Source: Phorcus lineatus
Lineage: Eukaryota; Mollusca; Gastropoda; Trochida; Trochidae
Reading direction: 5' to 3'
Length of the DNA: 64,000 nucleotides
Assembly (NCBI GenBank): GCA_921293015.1
Contig: OV121086.1
Span: forward strand, 39,511,402-39,575,401
The translations under genes and the position numbers were made by a program. The notes beneath the pieces are model-generated. The model was not told where the DNA came from and did not search any database. It was given only the letters and a program-made list of their open reading frames with translations. The stretch's first letter is position 1. Each line of letters begins with the position of its first letter. Positions 25,256-35,949 of this stretch are shown in pieces.

Positions 25256-26429
25256 GATATATCATATCCGTTGAAGAATATGTGTGAGGTATAAACTAAT
25301 ATTTGATAAGAAACAAAATTCAAACTAAAGAATCACATGAACGTGTGCCTTTAAATTGTGCTTAATGAGCAGCGAACTATCATGTCATTACCTATACAAA
25401 TTGGGTCAATCAAATCACCTCATCTGTTCAATTTATTCAATTTTTATTATCATGATTCTTATAATTATATTCTATAGTGGATGTTGGTATAAGGAAGTTT
25501 TCGTCAGTCTAGATCAGTAAACACAGTACTTGTTTTGGTAACACGATTTTAGATTCCGGTGGACAGTGATTGATGAAGCGCTGTTCGGAGCCTTGGGGAA
25601 CTATCGTTGATTAGCACCGCGGGAAAGGTCAGAGTTCTTCTTCGAACGGTGTAAGGAGTCCACTTATAGCTAACCTTCTCGTGTTGGCCCTCTAAGGGGT
25701 CGTTATGTTGAGGTCAGCTGTTAAATCATTTTGTTGCGAATCGATAATAGGGCTAAAATTTCCTCTTTCAGTCAATATTTTAACCTGAATAAAGAGTTGT
25801 GATTGCATTTTTATGTTTAAAACATGGTGATCTATTAATCCACACTCCTTAATTCGAGATGTAAGCAAAATAGATGATGATTCATTTCGAACTTACAATG
25901 TAAGTAATAATAGTATAGGCAACATATCGTATTTTGGTAAATTTGACAAAACTGTTTATATAAGTTCTATTTTCTATGTTCCTTTTACATATTTCATTTC
26001 CTATCCATAAATGATAATTTGGTAAAATTGATTAGACAATTCTATTGAAGTTTTTTTTTTATATAAACCTATGAACGATATGTTCTGAGAAATATAAAAA
26101 CATTAAGCACTCCACTGGTTCGAAAACATAAAAAAAATCAATCTCGTATTGAAATCATGTGTTGTAAAGTTGAGTATACGAGTTGACAATAAGCCCGATA
26201 ACAATACATCACATCGGAACGTGACTTTCGTAGTAATCGAGACAGACAATTCATTCTGTCCAAGCTTAACATCTTCAAGATGTCGAACTTACAGAAGTGG
26301 GAGGGAATTTGGCCTTAATTTTCTCCACTGACTGACAATATCGGTCGGCTTGTGTCTACCTATACAGGTAAGTACACGTACGTCTCTATGTGCGCACGTT
26401 CAAACATTACTTTCTAACGTCATGACTTC

Positions 26430-26697
26430 TGGTCCGCCCTATACATACATGTATTCTAACCTTTCTTTATCACAACGCTGAAATACACTTCAAGCACTGA
26501 AAAATAAAGTATATTTAATTAACTGTGGTTTATGTCTTGCTAGACAAGATTAAATCGTGTGTAAATCGCAGATGATATGCCCATGACGTGGTTTATCGGG
26601 TTTGTTTATACACGGCAAACTATCTCAACGATAAATTTGCAAAGATTGTAAATCTCTTACAACATGTTGAAGTGTTTGCCGACAAGCCATGACAGAG
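26430..26697 (-). pseudogene. Decayed paralog of the 44.1-kb exon-like frame
   Basis: Homologous DNA (caaactatctcaacgataaa, acaatatgttgaagt-type blocks) carries an acceptor-like gtcatacag at 26698. The frame reads CRQTLQHVVRDLQSLQIYR and then meets a stop, with a 1-nt length difference near its start relative to 44.3 kb. Confidence 0.35.
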
Positions 26698-26741
26698 CTG
26701 TATGACCTCACAATTGGTTTTTATCATTACCACGTACCTTT

Positions 26742-26955
26742 TCTAGACTTTCTCAGGTAAAGATAAGGGCGGGTAATCTTTTCTTTCGTGTGTTGAAAGA
26801 AACCTGAATTTTTAAAAAAAATTGAGCCTTTAAAACTAAAATGAGGAATGTATGGTTCAAATGGTTTAATTAGATCATCAGGAATGAACCGATCTCCATG
26901 CCATCCGGCGTTCTTCCTTCTAACCACTCGTCCACTTGTTAAGTTTTTCACCTGA
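26742..26955 (-). CDS. Candidate internal exon, unknown product
   Basis: On the minus strand an acceptor-like gggatcttcag precedes the frame VKNLTSGRVVRRKNAGWHGD, then RFIPDDLIKPFEPYIPHFSF, ending KSRK at the strong donor-like aaaag/gtacgt near 26741. The frame is open beyond both sites. No family is recognised. Splice-site quality is the main support. Confidence 0.25.
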
Positions 26956-27062
26956 AGATCCCTTCGCTTTACAAAACTCAAATCTTGTGTACATAGTGTG
27001 TGTGTGTGGATGTGCTTAAAATTTATTTTCATTGTCTCTTCAAGGACAAAATATACTATCAA

Positions 27063-30000
27063 GCTGAAATGTTGTTCACGCAGTAATTGTAAACCTATTT
27101 TTATCTCTTCAAAATCAAAACCTTAGAAGATTGATACCATGTGAATAGAAGAATTGGCCAATAAGGATTGTAGAATTGGTGGTTGTGTGGCCCATGGTTA
27201 GGGCTTGAAACCTGATGTATACGTACCTCGGCCAAAGGGAATTAACACTTGTAGAGATGGCTACTACATGGCACTTAATAAAGGCCCGGGAGGGCATGCC
27301 CTAAAACGAGTTTTCATCGTCTCCAGAAACACTGACCCTAAAAGGCAGACATTTTGTGTAGTTATATTGGCCAGTGGTATTACAATTGCATTGCAGAGTT
27401 GATGACTCTATGACCTTTATTGAGAGCCTCGGAGGCCATGCTCTGGAAATCTATTTCCATCTTCTTTTCAAGAACCACTGGTCATAGAAAGCACAAATCA
27501 AGTGTACAAGTACCTTTAGCAACTGGGATTATACATTGTAGATTTTGTGATACTATTGTCTCAAATGATGGTCCTTGTCCAAAAGCAGAAGGTTTAGAGA
27601 GCGGAAATGTGGTGACCTGATTGGCGTCAATTACTTTAACCAACAAGGTTACATCCTAAACCGTATATAACGGCTGTCTTCTAAAAAACAGATCGTTTAT
27701 GCAGACCTCTCTGGCAATGTGATAGTTATAATAAATCGGGGACCTCGTGGCTCAAAATAATCCTCACCAAGCAAGCCTTACAAAACTATTTTTGTCTTCT
27801 CAAAAAATTATGAAAAATAAAGAATGAAGATAATCAACTGTGTTTTATGATTTATTAATCTCCATATTAGCATGTACTATGTGTATTATAAATGAGCTTT
27901 GTGAGCTTAGAGCCTCTATTTTCATAAATTCTATTATCTTTACGTTAATGACGAAAGCAATAGTTTGGTAAAAGAGATATTACCACTGGATGTTATTCTA
28001 TAGTAAAATTCGAGAATTACAATCGTGTAGGTATTGATAGATTAGAGGGTCATCAAAACCTCGTTCAAGTAATATGATTAAATGTTAACCCTTTTTATAT
28101 TACATGAATAAGTACACGGCAATTCATGACACTTACCTTTATTTTCCAAGATCACAACGTTTGTCAATGTCATCTTAAGCAGATTATCTCACAGAGTTTA
28201 AAAACGCTGAAAAAAAAAATAATTAAAAAATAAAATGTATGACATCTTTCTAGGAAGCGTTCTTTGTAATTGGTTCGCTTAATACCATTTATTATTTTTC
28301 AAAACTGATAAAGGGATTTTATATGTAGTTTAAGATAACTTATTTCGTGGCTTGTCGGGATGCCAAATTGATATCACAGAATTTAAATTTAAAACCGTTT
28401 TATACAACAGGGGTATACTAGATGGCGCAAAGCGACATGCAGGCATCCCATTTACTAGTTGACTTGTCTTAACATAATATACCCCAAAATGAAGAGCTGA
28501 AACGAACCCGTATATCGGTAAAAGAAAATTCAAGTCAAATCATTTTATTTTTCGGCAGTAAACGTACAAATGTCTCCGTGAAAATGACTTTTAACATGTT
28601 TTGCCCGTGCAGGATGAACAGCTCGAAAGGTCACGTGATCACTGCCCACACAGAACAATCTGGTCTCCCATATCCCCCCGCTTTGCCCCGAATTTCACCA
28701 GTTTCTATCACTTGTTAATTTAAACCCTACTGCCAAGCTGTCCAAATTCGTGTTTTGAGTGAAGCGCCCTCTTTGGCAAAAAAAATGCAATTCTCATATG
28801 TTTTCTGATTGGCCTATCGCCATCCGGCGCAGCAGCCTGGGCGACAAGCACAGAAAAGTTGATGAAATGACTATTTGAGCAAGTCATTAGGGATGGCGAA
28901 AGTACAGGCCATGCGTGAGAAGATGTGTTTCACCACTTCAGTTAGCACTTTCTGTTTTCATTCAGAATGATTTAAATTCATTATTTCAAATAAGCAAGTT
29001 TTCTAGTTTTGTGTGTAACAATAATAAGCAAGTGTGGAATGGAACACCAAATCATTTCACCGACAGAGACAAAGTCTGTACTCCTGCATTTGAGATGTTC
29101 AGAGTTGCCTCCCTTTCTGTACATGTGTGCCTACAGTGGTCTACAGACAACGGGTATCATTCTGTAAGTTCAACATATACACCTTAAGAATCTGCTAATG
29201 ATATGGCCTTGGTTCTCTCATATTATTAAATGAATCTTATTTAGAAAAAAAAAAAATGAACAAAACTAGGGAAAACACCTACAGGAAATTATAATTAATC
29301 ATTATTTCAAGTTATACAGAATATAGGTATAGTGATATCCCTCACTTATATGAATATTTATGAATGTATATAAACCTCCCTGAGGATAAAGTTGAAACAT
29401 GTAATAGGAAATCGGTGTCGTTATTCTTTTAATAATCTTTTGAATATATGCTGACTGTACACTTGAAGCAACCGAATTTCAATTGTCAAAGTTCACATAA
29501 ATACCGCCTCCCTCCATTCACGGTTAACAATTCAAATCCTACACACCAGCATTAGCATACAGATGAATACTTTCACATTTTATGTCAAATGTGTTATCTC
29601 CCCAGGGCGAAACATTTCATAACTCAGCCCGATCATCCATTGTCATAGAGGAAATAATCCTGTATAAAGCAAAAACCACTAGCGGCCGTTTTTGTGTGAA
29701 CACCTTTTAATCATTTTAAGTAGGAAAATGGATTTGCATATAGCTTAACAGATCATTAAAACTGCTTCTTTTGATTAAAAGACATTGGGTTAACAGTTCA
29801 TTTTTTCTTTTTTTCGTGAGACCAAATTACTTATTCAAAAACGTATTACTGTCCTTTTAATTGTATCAATGTCGTAACAAGCTAGCAAGTGCGGATTTCA
29901 GTAAAAAGCCATAAGGTTTCTGGACAGACAGAGGACGTTGTCTTCCTTCCTGTGTGAATTCGCACAGGTTGATATACTCATGATAACTTACAACTCCATA

Positions 30001-31995
30001 ATGCCAATTTCCGTAATTGCATGTGTGTTTATACGATCATATATATTTTAGCACCACCGGAGCTGTTTGTAATCGCTGGGGTTTTTTTCACTTAAGGCCT
30101 CTTGCAGTAAATATTCTGTCCTGGCCCAATAATAAAAGAATATTTGCAGGACATCGTACCATTTTTTTATTTGTAGCGTTTTGTTGTTTTTCGAGTATAT
30201 AACCGGTCAGTCAGACTCGGCCTTTGACTGTGGGTCAGATTGTCTGTCCACACCAGCACCATAGCAGGTAATCCAGATTCAGAGAATATATACACGAACA
30301 CTTCAGTTTCATACCTTTCATTTGCAACATCACATGTTACAAAATGATATTTACAAGTTTAAAAAAGTCCTTCCACCAGGAACCACATCGTCTCTGAATT
30401 ACTTCCGGGTTGTAGCAGACGTTAGCACATGGAACTATTTCTTATGACGATGTGTCATTATCAAACATCATGATAACTCGAAAATATTGCTGAATGCAGA
30501 CAGAACGAAATTTTTTGGGTCTTCTTCCACATTCTATGCTGTTAAGTTGTATACATACAATGAAATGAATCCTATCCAACATTAGCTACTCTCGGTAAAG
30601 TTATATCAGGGTGTTGAAAGAGTTCTGCGGACTCAAATAAGCTGATGTAGCATTTTTAGGGCGGGGGTGAGTCATGGTTTGTCAAAAGTAATAGGAGTAA
30701 TCATTACGTTGTATTAAGATGAATACAATGAAACCGTTATGAATGCACTATCGCATTTTAAAGAAATATTGATTCCGCCCACATTCGAGCTTATCTGTGT
30801 GCCAAAAAAAACATGTAAAATTTTGACAATAATATTCTGTCAGTATGTACGTATGGTCTCGGGTCCTTTCAAACTTCAGTTATTGTGACCAAACATTAAT
30901 AATATGTAGAAATGAAAAGACAACGAAGAATGATTATTGCATAATGTATTCATACAAGGGCATGGCTACAACATTGTATAAAATGACCTACATGACAAAT
31001 TTATTGAGGGTTATTGTAAGAGGTATAACTATCTATGAATCGAAGTCAAGACATCGACCTATGATCGAATTAAAATATATTGGTACCTTGACATTGAATC
31101 AAACTTCCATGATTACGTGGTTAGGGTATTCGCCTTTGCACAATGTAGATTAAAGCATTTCAAGTGGTAAGTGATCATATTGATACTTAAACCAATGTTA
31201 ATTGGTGTGATAAAAGTAAAAACAACATGTACAAAATAAACAATTTTAAGAAAATATTTTTAAAAGAATCTTTCCGTATTTATCTGATTTTCTTAAAAAT
31301 AACTTTGAACAAATATATTTATAATGGTCATGTTAAAAATCAGAGTTAACTTTTCAAGAGATATGAAAAATATCAAAGGCCATAAGAAAAGATTATTTAT
31401 TTATGAGATTAGATCGATCTATTGTATATATTATCATACATTTTGCAATGAATGAATATTGCGAACAGTCCTATTATTACACGCAAAACTTTTAAATGCT
31501 CCTATTCATTGAACGAGTCTAGCCATGAAGACACCCCAAACTTCGTTCAATGATTAAACCAAAAACTCTACTCTAAAGTTGCCTTTAGACTTATTGCATG
31601 TCGAAAATAAAACAAACTTGGTTTGACAAAATTCTTTAGTCTCTAGAAGTGAGACTCCTTCATCATATCATCGTTGTGAGATTATTAAAATTCAATTCAC
31701 ATTTTTTAAAACTTTGTAGCGAGGAATAACTGTTGTTCATGATAAAACCAGCACATCTTCCTGCATCTTGTGATTGTATCCAAATTCAATGTAGCATTGT
31801 TTCGTCAAAATATAAAAACTCAAAAACTGTTTCTGCATATATATCATTAATTATTTCAGAGGACGACCAGAGGACAAAAGAACCGTGTTCCAATTGTTCC
31901 ATTTTCTTACATATCTGTTGATTTTGAAATATTTAAAAAATTTGATAACACATTTCATAGTTTGACGTCATTAATATAGTATCTATGGAAACTGG
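27063..31995. other. Gene-free stretch 3' of the globin gene
   Basis: No exon was recognised. Degenerate internal repeats are suspected at 27.2-27.8 kb, and a minus-strand gtgtgaacacc repeat piece lies at 29.67 kb. A TGACGTCA is present at 31963, just beyond the globin stop codon. Confidence 0.45.
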
Positions 31996-31996
31996 T

Positions 31997-32869
31997 TTAT
32001 TTTCCCATGGTATTCATCTCTGCAACGATAATGGACGTGGCGGCATTCAAGGCTTTAGTCCAAGATGACTTCGCCAAATCTGTGCATTTATCGCCAAATG
32101 TTTCTCCGAGAAACTTTACGTAGCAACCGAAGATATCCTGAAAAATTGGGGGAAATCAACATCAGAGAAAATAATTCAAGAATAATTTAAAAATTTGTCA
32201 GTTTACTGTCAATACAATTAAACATTTTTTTAATTAAATATTGATTTATTCAAGACTGATGAAGAACATGCGTGTTAATACTCATGATTTATTCTGTCCA
32301 AAAATCTTTATAAATCATTCATTAATTTAAATATTCAAGTAATTTGAAAAAGTAAAGATTTTGTTTCAAGGTATTAAGAATAGACACGTAATGAATTATT
32401 TAACATTTAAATATGAAACATTCCAGTTTCCTTAAATTATATGACCACATTCTCGTGACGAATGTTTTCTTTCAAAATATAGGTGTCTGTCTGTTTGTCA
32501 TACCTTATATTCCTTTTCGCGGACCTGTCTGTCGATGTGAGAATGGGCGTTATTCTTGAGGAGGTCCATGATAGCGCCTTGATTATCGAGGTTATCAACC
32601 ACAGAACCAAGGGTTTGCATCACCACGTTGGCTTGCCATATCATCTTTGGATCAGCTCGCAGAGACTCTGGGTCTTTGTCCTTGAATGCTGGGAACTTTG
32701 CTTTGTGATCAGGGAACTCCGCAATAAACCTGTAATAAATAGTGAGTGAGTGAGTAGTCGGTAGTATTTTAGCTATATAACACGTATATGTTGTCATCTG
32801 GAAGACAGCCGACCGAGGGTAAAGGGAGGGAAATGGAAAGGGAAAGATGGTAAAAAGATATAAATAATT

Positions 32870-32923
<54 letters not shown>

Positions 32924-33534
32924 AAAGTTAGTTTTGAAAGACCCAAGTTTTTGTTTTCTCTTTACTCTTTGACCTGTTCACCTTCAAATAATCTTTTCCA
33001 CAGCAATGGGTGATACATCTATATGTAAGTTAGTGTATATCCTCCTTTGAAATACTTTGTAATAATTAAAGCTGTGACTTTAATCACGCTAACCACAGTA
33101 CAATGATGCCATATTATAAAATCGATTTATATTTCATCATTCAAAACATAATGGTGGTAAAGCTGTGCAAATACATTTGTTGTCACTATCACAAATGATA
33201 TGTTATGAAATTTTTTTTCTTGTTTACAATTTTTAGCTCAGTAAACTAATCGTTATTTTTTTCTCCATCAACGTTAATAAACTTTTAACGGGTACGATTT
33301 CTTTCTTCGTTTAGGTCTGGTAGAACGTAACTTCATTTCAATTAACCCGGTAATCAGAAAGCCTCTTCTGCTAGCAAAGCATAAAGTTGCTTGTGAGGCA
33401 AAAGACGATACAGTGAATTCAAGACAATGAACCACCTACTTGACGATGAAGTTGACTCCCTTGCCCTGGAGGTCTGCTTGCATCAACTTCCAGCTCTCCC
33501 TGATGGCGCCCTTCTCTGAATCTGACAAATCCAT
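31997..33534 (-). CDS. Globin, three exons, 153 residues
   Basis: Intracellular haem globin expected to bind oxygen; no signal peptide is seen. Exons on the minus strand: 33440-33534 (31 codons plus 2 nt, starting MDLSDSEKGAIRESW), 32504-32729 (1 nt plus 75 codons) and 31997-32137 (46 codons plus TAA). Donors are AA/gtaggt and AAG/gtatga; acceptors are ttattacag and atttttcag. The spliced product is exactly 153 residues. Landmarks: Trp15 (A12), Phe44 (CD1), Gln64 at E7 instead of the usual distal His, His96 as the likely proximal F8 ligand (His94 is nearby), and Trp133 in helix H. The introns fall at B12.2 and G7.0, the ancestral globin positions. A further acceptor-like site (ttttcttccag, exon from 33578) suggests a 5' UTR intron. 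Family assignment is firm; the tissue role is unknown. Confidence 0.93.
32138..32503 (-). other. Globin intron 2 (G7.0)
   Basis: This 366-nt phase-0 intron lies between the codons for Lys107 and Asp108. It begins gtatga and ends in a T-rich tract plus cag. I see no other element inside it. Confidence 0.9.
32741..32785 (-). repeat. Truncated SINE-like tail in globin intron 1
   Basis: Read on the minus strand, a block resembling agctaaaatactaccga is followed by ACTC repeats. It is similar to the fuller element at 4676-4740 (ggctgaaatattgcccaa, then the ACTC tail). The repeat stops about 11 nt before the exon 2 acceptor. Confidence 0.45.
32866..32923. repeat. Compound (GA)n(GACA)n microsatellite
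   Basis: A run of GA dinucleotides passes directly into about seven GACA units. It lies inside globin intron 1. Confidence 0.95.
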
Positions 33535-33578
33535 CTCTTGACTAGTTCAAACTGCACAGTAGGCAAACAAGTCCTTTC

Positions 33579-35143
33579 CTGGAAGAAAACGTGACACGTT
33601 GTAACGTCAATAAACATGCAACGTTTTAATATACTTGAACTCTTAAAGAGTCATTCATGAATTCCATGGCATTAATGCCCAATATGGGCATTTATCATAT
33701 GATAATATAATATTTATTATATTGTATTGCCTCTTGTTGATAATTATTGAAAATAAGTAAATATCATATTTTTGGCATTTAAGTGATGAAAAAGCAATTA
33801 TTTCGACATGAATTTACGCAGGACACATAGTATATTTGTTACCAATTAAACGACATCAACAATTTTGAAACATACTCTGTGTCACTTTAACTTGACATCG
33901 TCACTACGATAATCATTACAAATATTACAAAATTAATCGGTTTTTTTGTTACCAGATTGGTTCAATAGTGCCTTTATGTGACAAAAACATTAAAATTAAT
34001 TTGTATTCAGGAATGATTTATAATGTCGGGCTTGATGGATGTTAAAGTATTTGTGTCAACTGGCAAGGCTTATTCTACGCTTTTATGTTACAATCATGTT
34101 TTATATCAGAACACATTCAGTTAAAGTAAATATGTTAAAATTTCAAAATATTTATCTATTTCTAGTGAATGCCCTTGGACATTAATGTACCACCTGAGCT
34201 CAACGTTGATTTGTTTATATGATTCCATTATTGTTTTCGATTGTGTTTGCTTAGGGTTGATTTTAAATCCATTTAAATACATGTCCGATTTTCCATACTA
34301 CTTTGGTTTGCCAGTTTGTTTTCTTTCCTTGTTTACAACACATGCTTTTCATTTCTTTCAACTGTGGAAACGGTTTCGGGGTCACAAATGACTTTCAGCT
34401 TTTAACAGATTTGCATTTTCCATTAAAACAAACCTTTTACTGTTTATATTGTAATTCAAATAACATTTCACGTCCATAAGCAATTTCTATGCTATTATAT
34501 TAAGATAGGGTCTCAAATCAACGCCATGGGTATGACTGATGGGGATAAATTACGCTAGGACTGGAATAGACGCCTCGTGATAAGATGTATTTTGGGCTAT
34601 TAAGTATTTTTTACCTAGAAATAGTTGGTCCGCAAAAAATGCCTGCATGAGCGTTTAATCGGGTATATACGGTATGTCTTCGCTTCAGACAAAATATATA
34701 CACGAAGGTGTTACGGGAACACGTGATATACAAATATGCATCAGCTTCATTGATTTCAGAACTTCAAAAGGTGAAAATAGAATCATATCACATTCTCAAT
34801 TGATACATTATGTATTACTTCCTCTAGAGGTTACAATATTTCTATAGACACAAATAACTTGTTCAAGCATCCCTATTTTGTGAAATGCGGTGTTCTGTTA
34901 TGATATCGAATTGACCACTCCATATTTCACAATTACTTTTTCATTGACTGATTTATTGATATAAAAATCCACCATAAATATAATTATTGAAAATATAAGA
35001 GAAATGTGGTATTGAATTTTAACCAAAAATAACAGTTGTCCTCGGCGAGAAACTAAACAATAAACTTAATTTGAAATCAATATTTTTTATACAACGTTGA
35101 CATTCTTACCATAAAATATTTTTATCATGCATCACAAGACGCT
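33579..35143. other. Region 5' of the globin gene
   Basis: It should hold the globin promoter and any 5' UTR exon, but no unambiguous TATA or initiator could be chosen in this AT-rich DNA. Confidence 0.4.
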
Positions 35144-35151
35144 ACCAAGAC

Positions 35152-35949
35152 CACAGGCCCTCGGATCATTAAAATATATATATATATATAAAAAATTAAA
35201 AAATTGTTTTTGAGAACACCCCCTGAATAAAATTGTTCCTCTGGTAATAGTACATGGAAAGGCCGGACACTCCATTCGCCCCCACCCGCTTTCTTGACCG
35301 AATGCTACAATAAATACACACGCAATCAAAATAAAATCTATGCAAACATGATGTCAAATGATTTGCCTTTCTACTCCAACTCACTTGAACAAATATATCT
35401 TTGGGGTTATTTAATGAGGACGGCCGAAAGACGATTTCCACGCCCAACTTAACGCTGATGGGACAAATGGCTGCCCGTCACCTTGACCTTACGGGGTGTG
35501 TGTCCGCAGCGACAGATCTCATTGGTTGCAAGAACGGAGAATTAGAGTTATCTGTTCCTAACTTTGCATCAAACCAATGAGATCTGTCGCTGCGGACACA
35601 CACCCCGTAAGGTCAAGGTGACGGGCGGCCATTTGTCCCATCAGCATTAAGTTGGGCGTGGAAATCGTCTTTCGGCCGTCCTCATTGAATAACCCCAAAG
35701 ATATATTTGTTTAAGTGAGTTGGAGTAGAAAGGCAAATCATTTGACATCATGTCTGCATAGATTTTATTTTGATTGCGTGTGTATTTATTGTAGCATTCG
35801 GTCAAGAAAGCGGGTGGGGGCGAATGGAGTGTCCGGCCTTTCCATATACTATTACCAGAGGAACAATTTTATTCAGGGGGTGTTCTCAAAAACAATTTTT
35901 TAATTTTTTTTTTATATATATTTTTTTTTTAATGATCCGAGGGCCTGTG
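35152..35949. mobile_element. 798-bp foldback DNA element, hAT-like
   Basis: The ends are inverted copies of cacaggccctcggatcatta. The two arms (35152-35527 and 35572-35949) are nearly identical inverted copies of about 377 bp around a 44-bp spacer, so a single strand could fold into one long hairpin. An 8-bp target duplication, accaagac, flanks it at 35144-35151 and 35950-35957. Duplication length fits hAT-type transposases. No transposase is encoded, so it is non-autonomous. The near identity of the arms suggests a recent origin or ongoing gene conversion. Confidence 0.88.

Larger units (their letters stand above)
18590..26722. repeat. Large segmental duplication, unit A
   Basis: Collinear matches with unit B are seen at 18.60-19.00, 23.50-23.74, 24.36-24.65 and 26.14-26.72 kb. 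Between them the two units have diverged or gained insertions, so offsets range from about 16.6 to 18.0 kb. No complete gene is seen in the unit. Confidence 0.6.
32730..33439 (-). other. Globin intron 1 (B12.2) with repeats
   Basis: This 710-nt phase-2 intron separates globin exons 1 and 2. It holds a compound GA/GACA microsatellite, and its 3' end, read on the minus strand, carries ACTC repeats directly before the acceptor. Confidence 0.9.

Noticed and set aside
35196-35903. Pair of 60-80-codon frames with the same protein on opposite strands
   Set aside because: They are mirror translations of the two arms of the foldback element, not genes.
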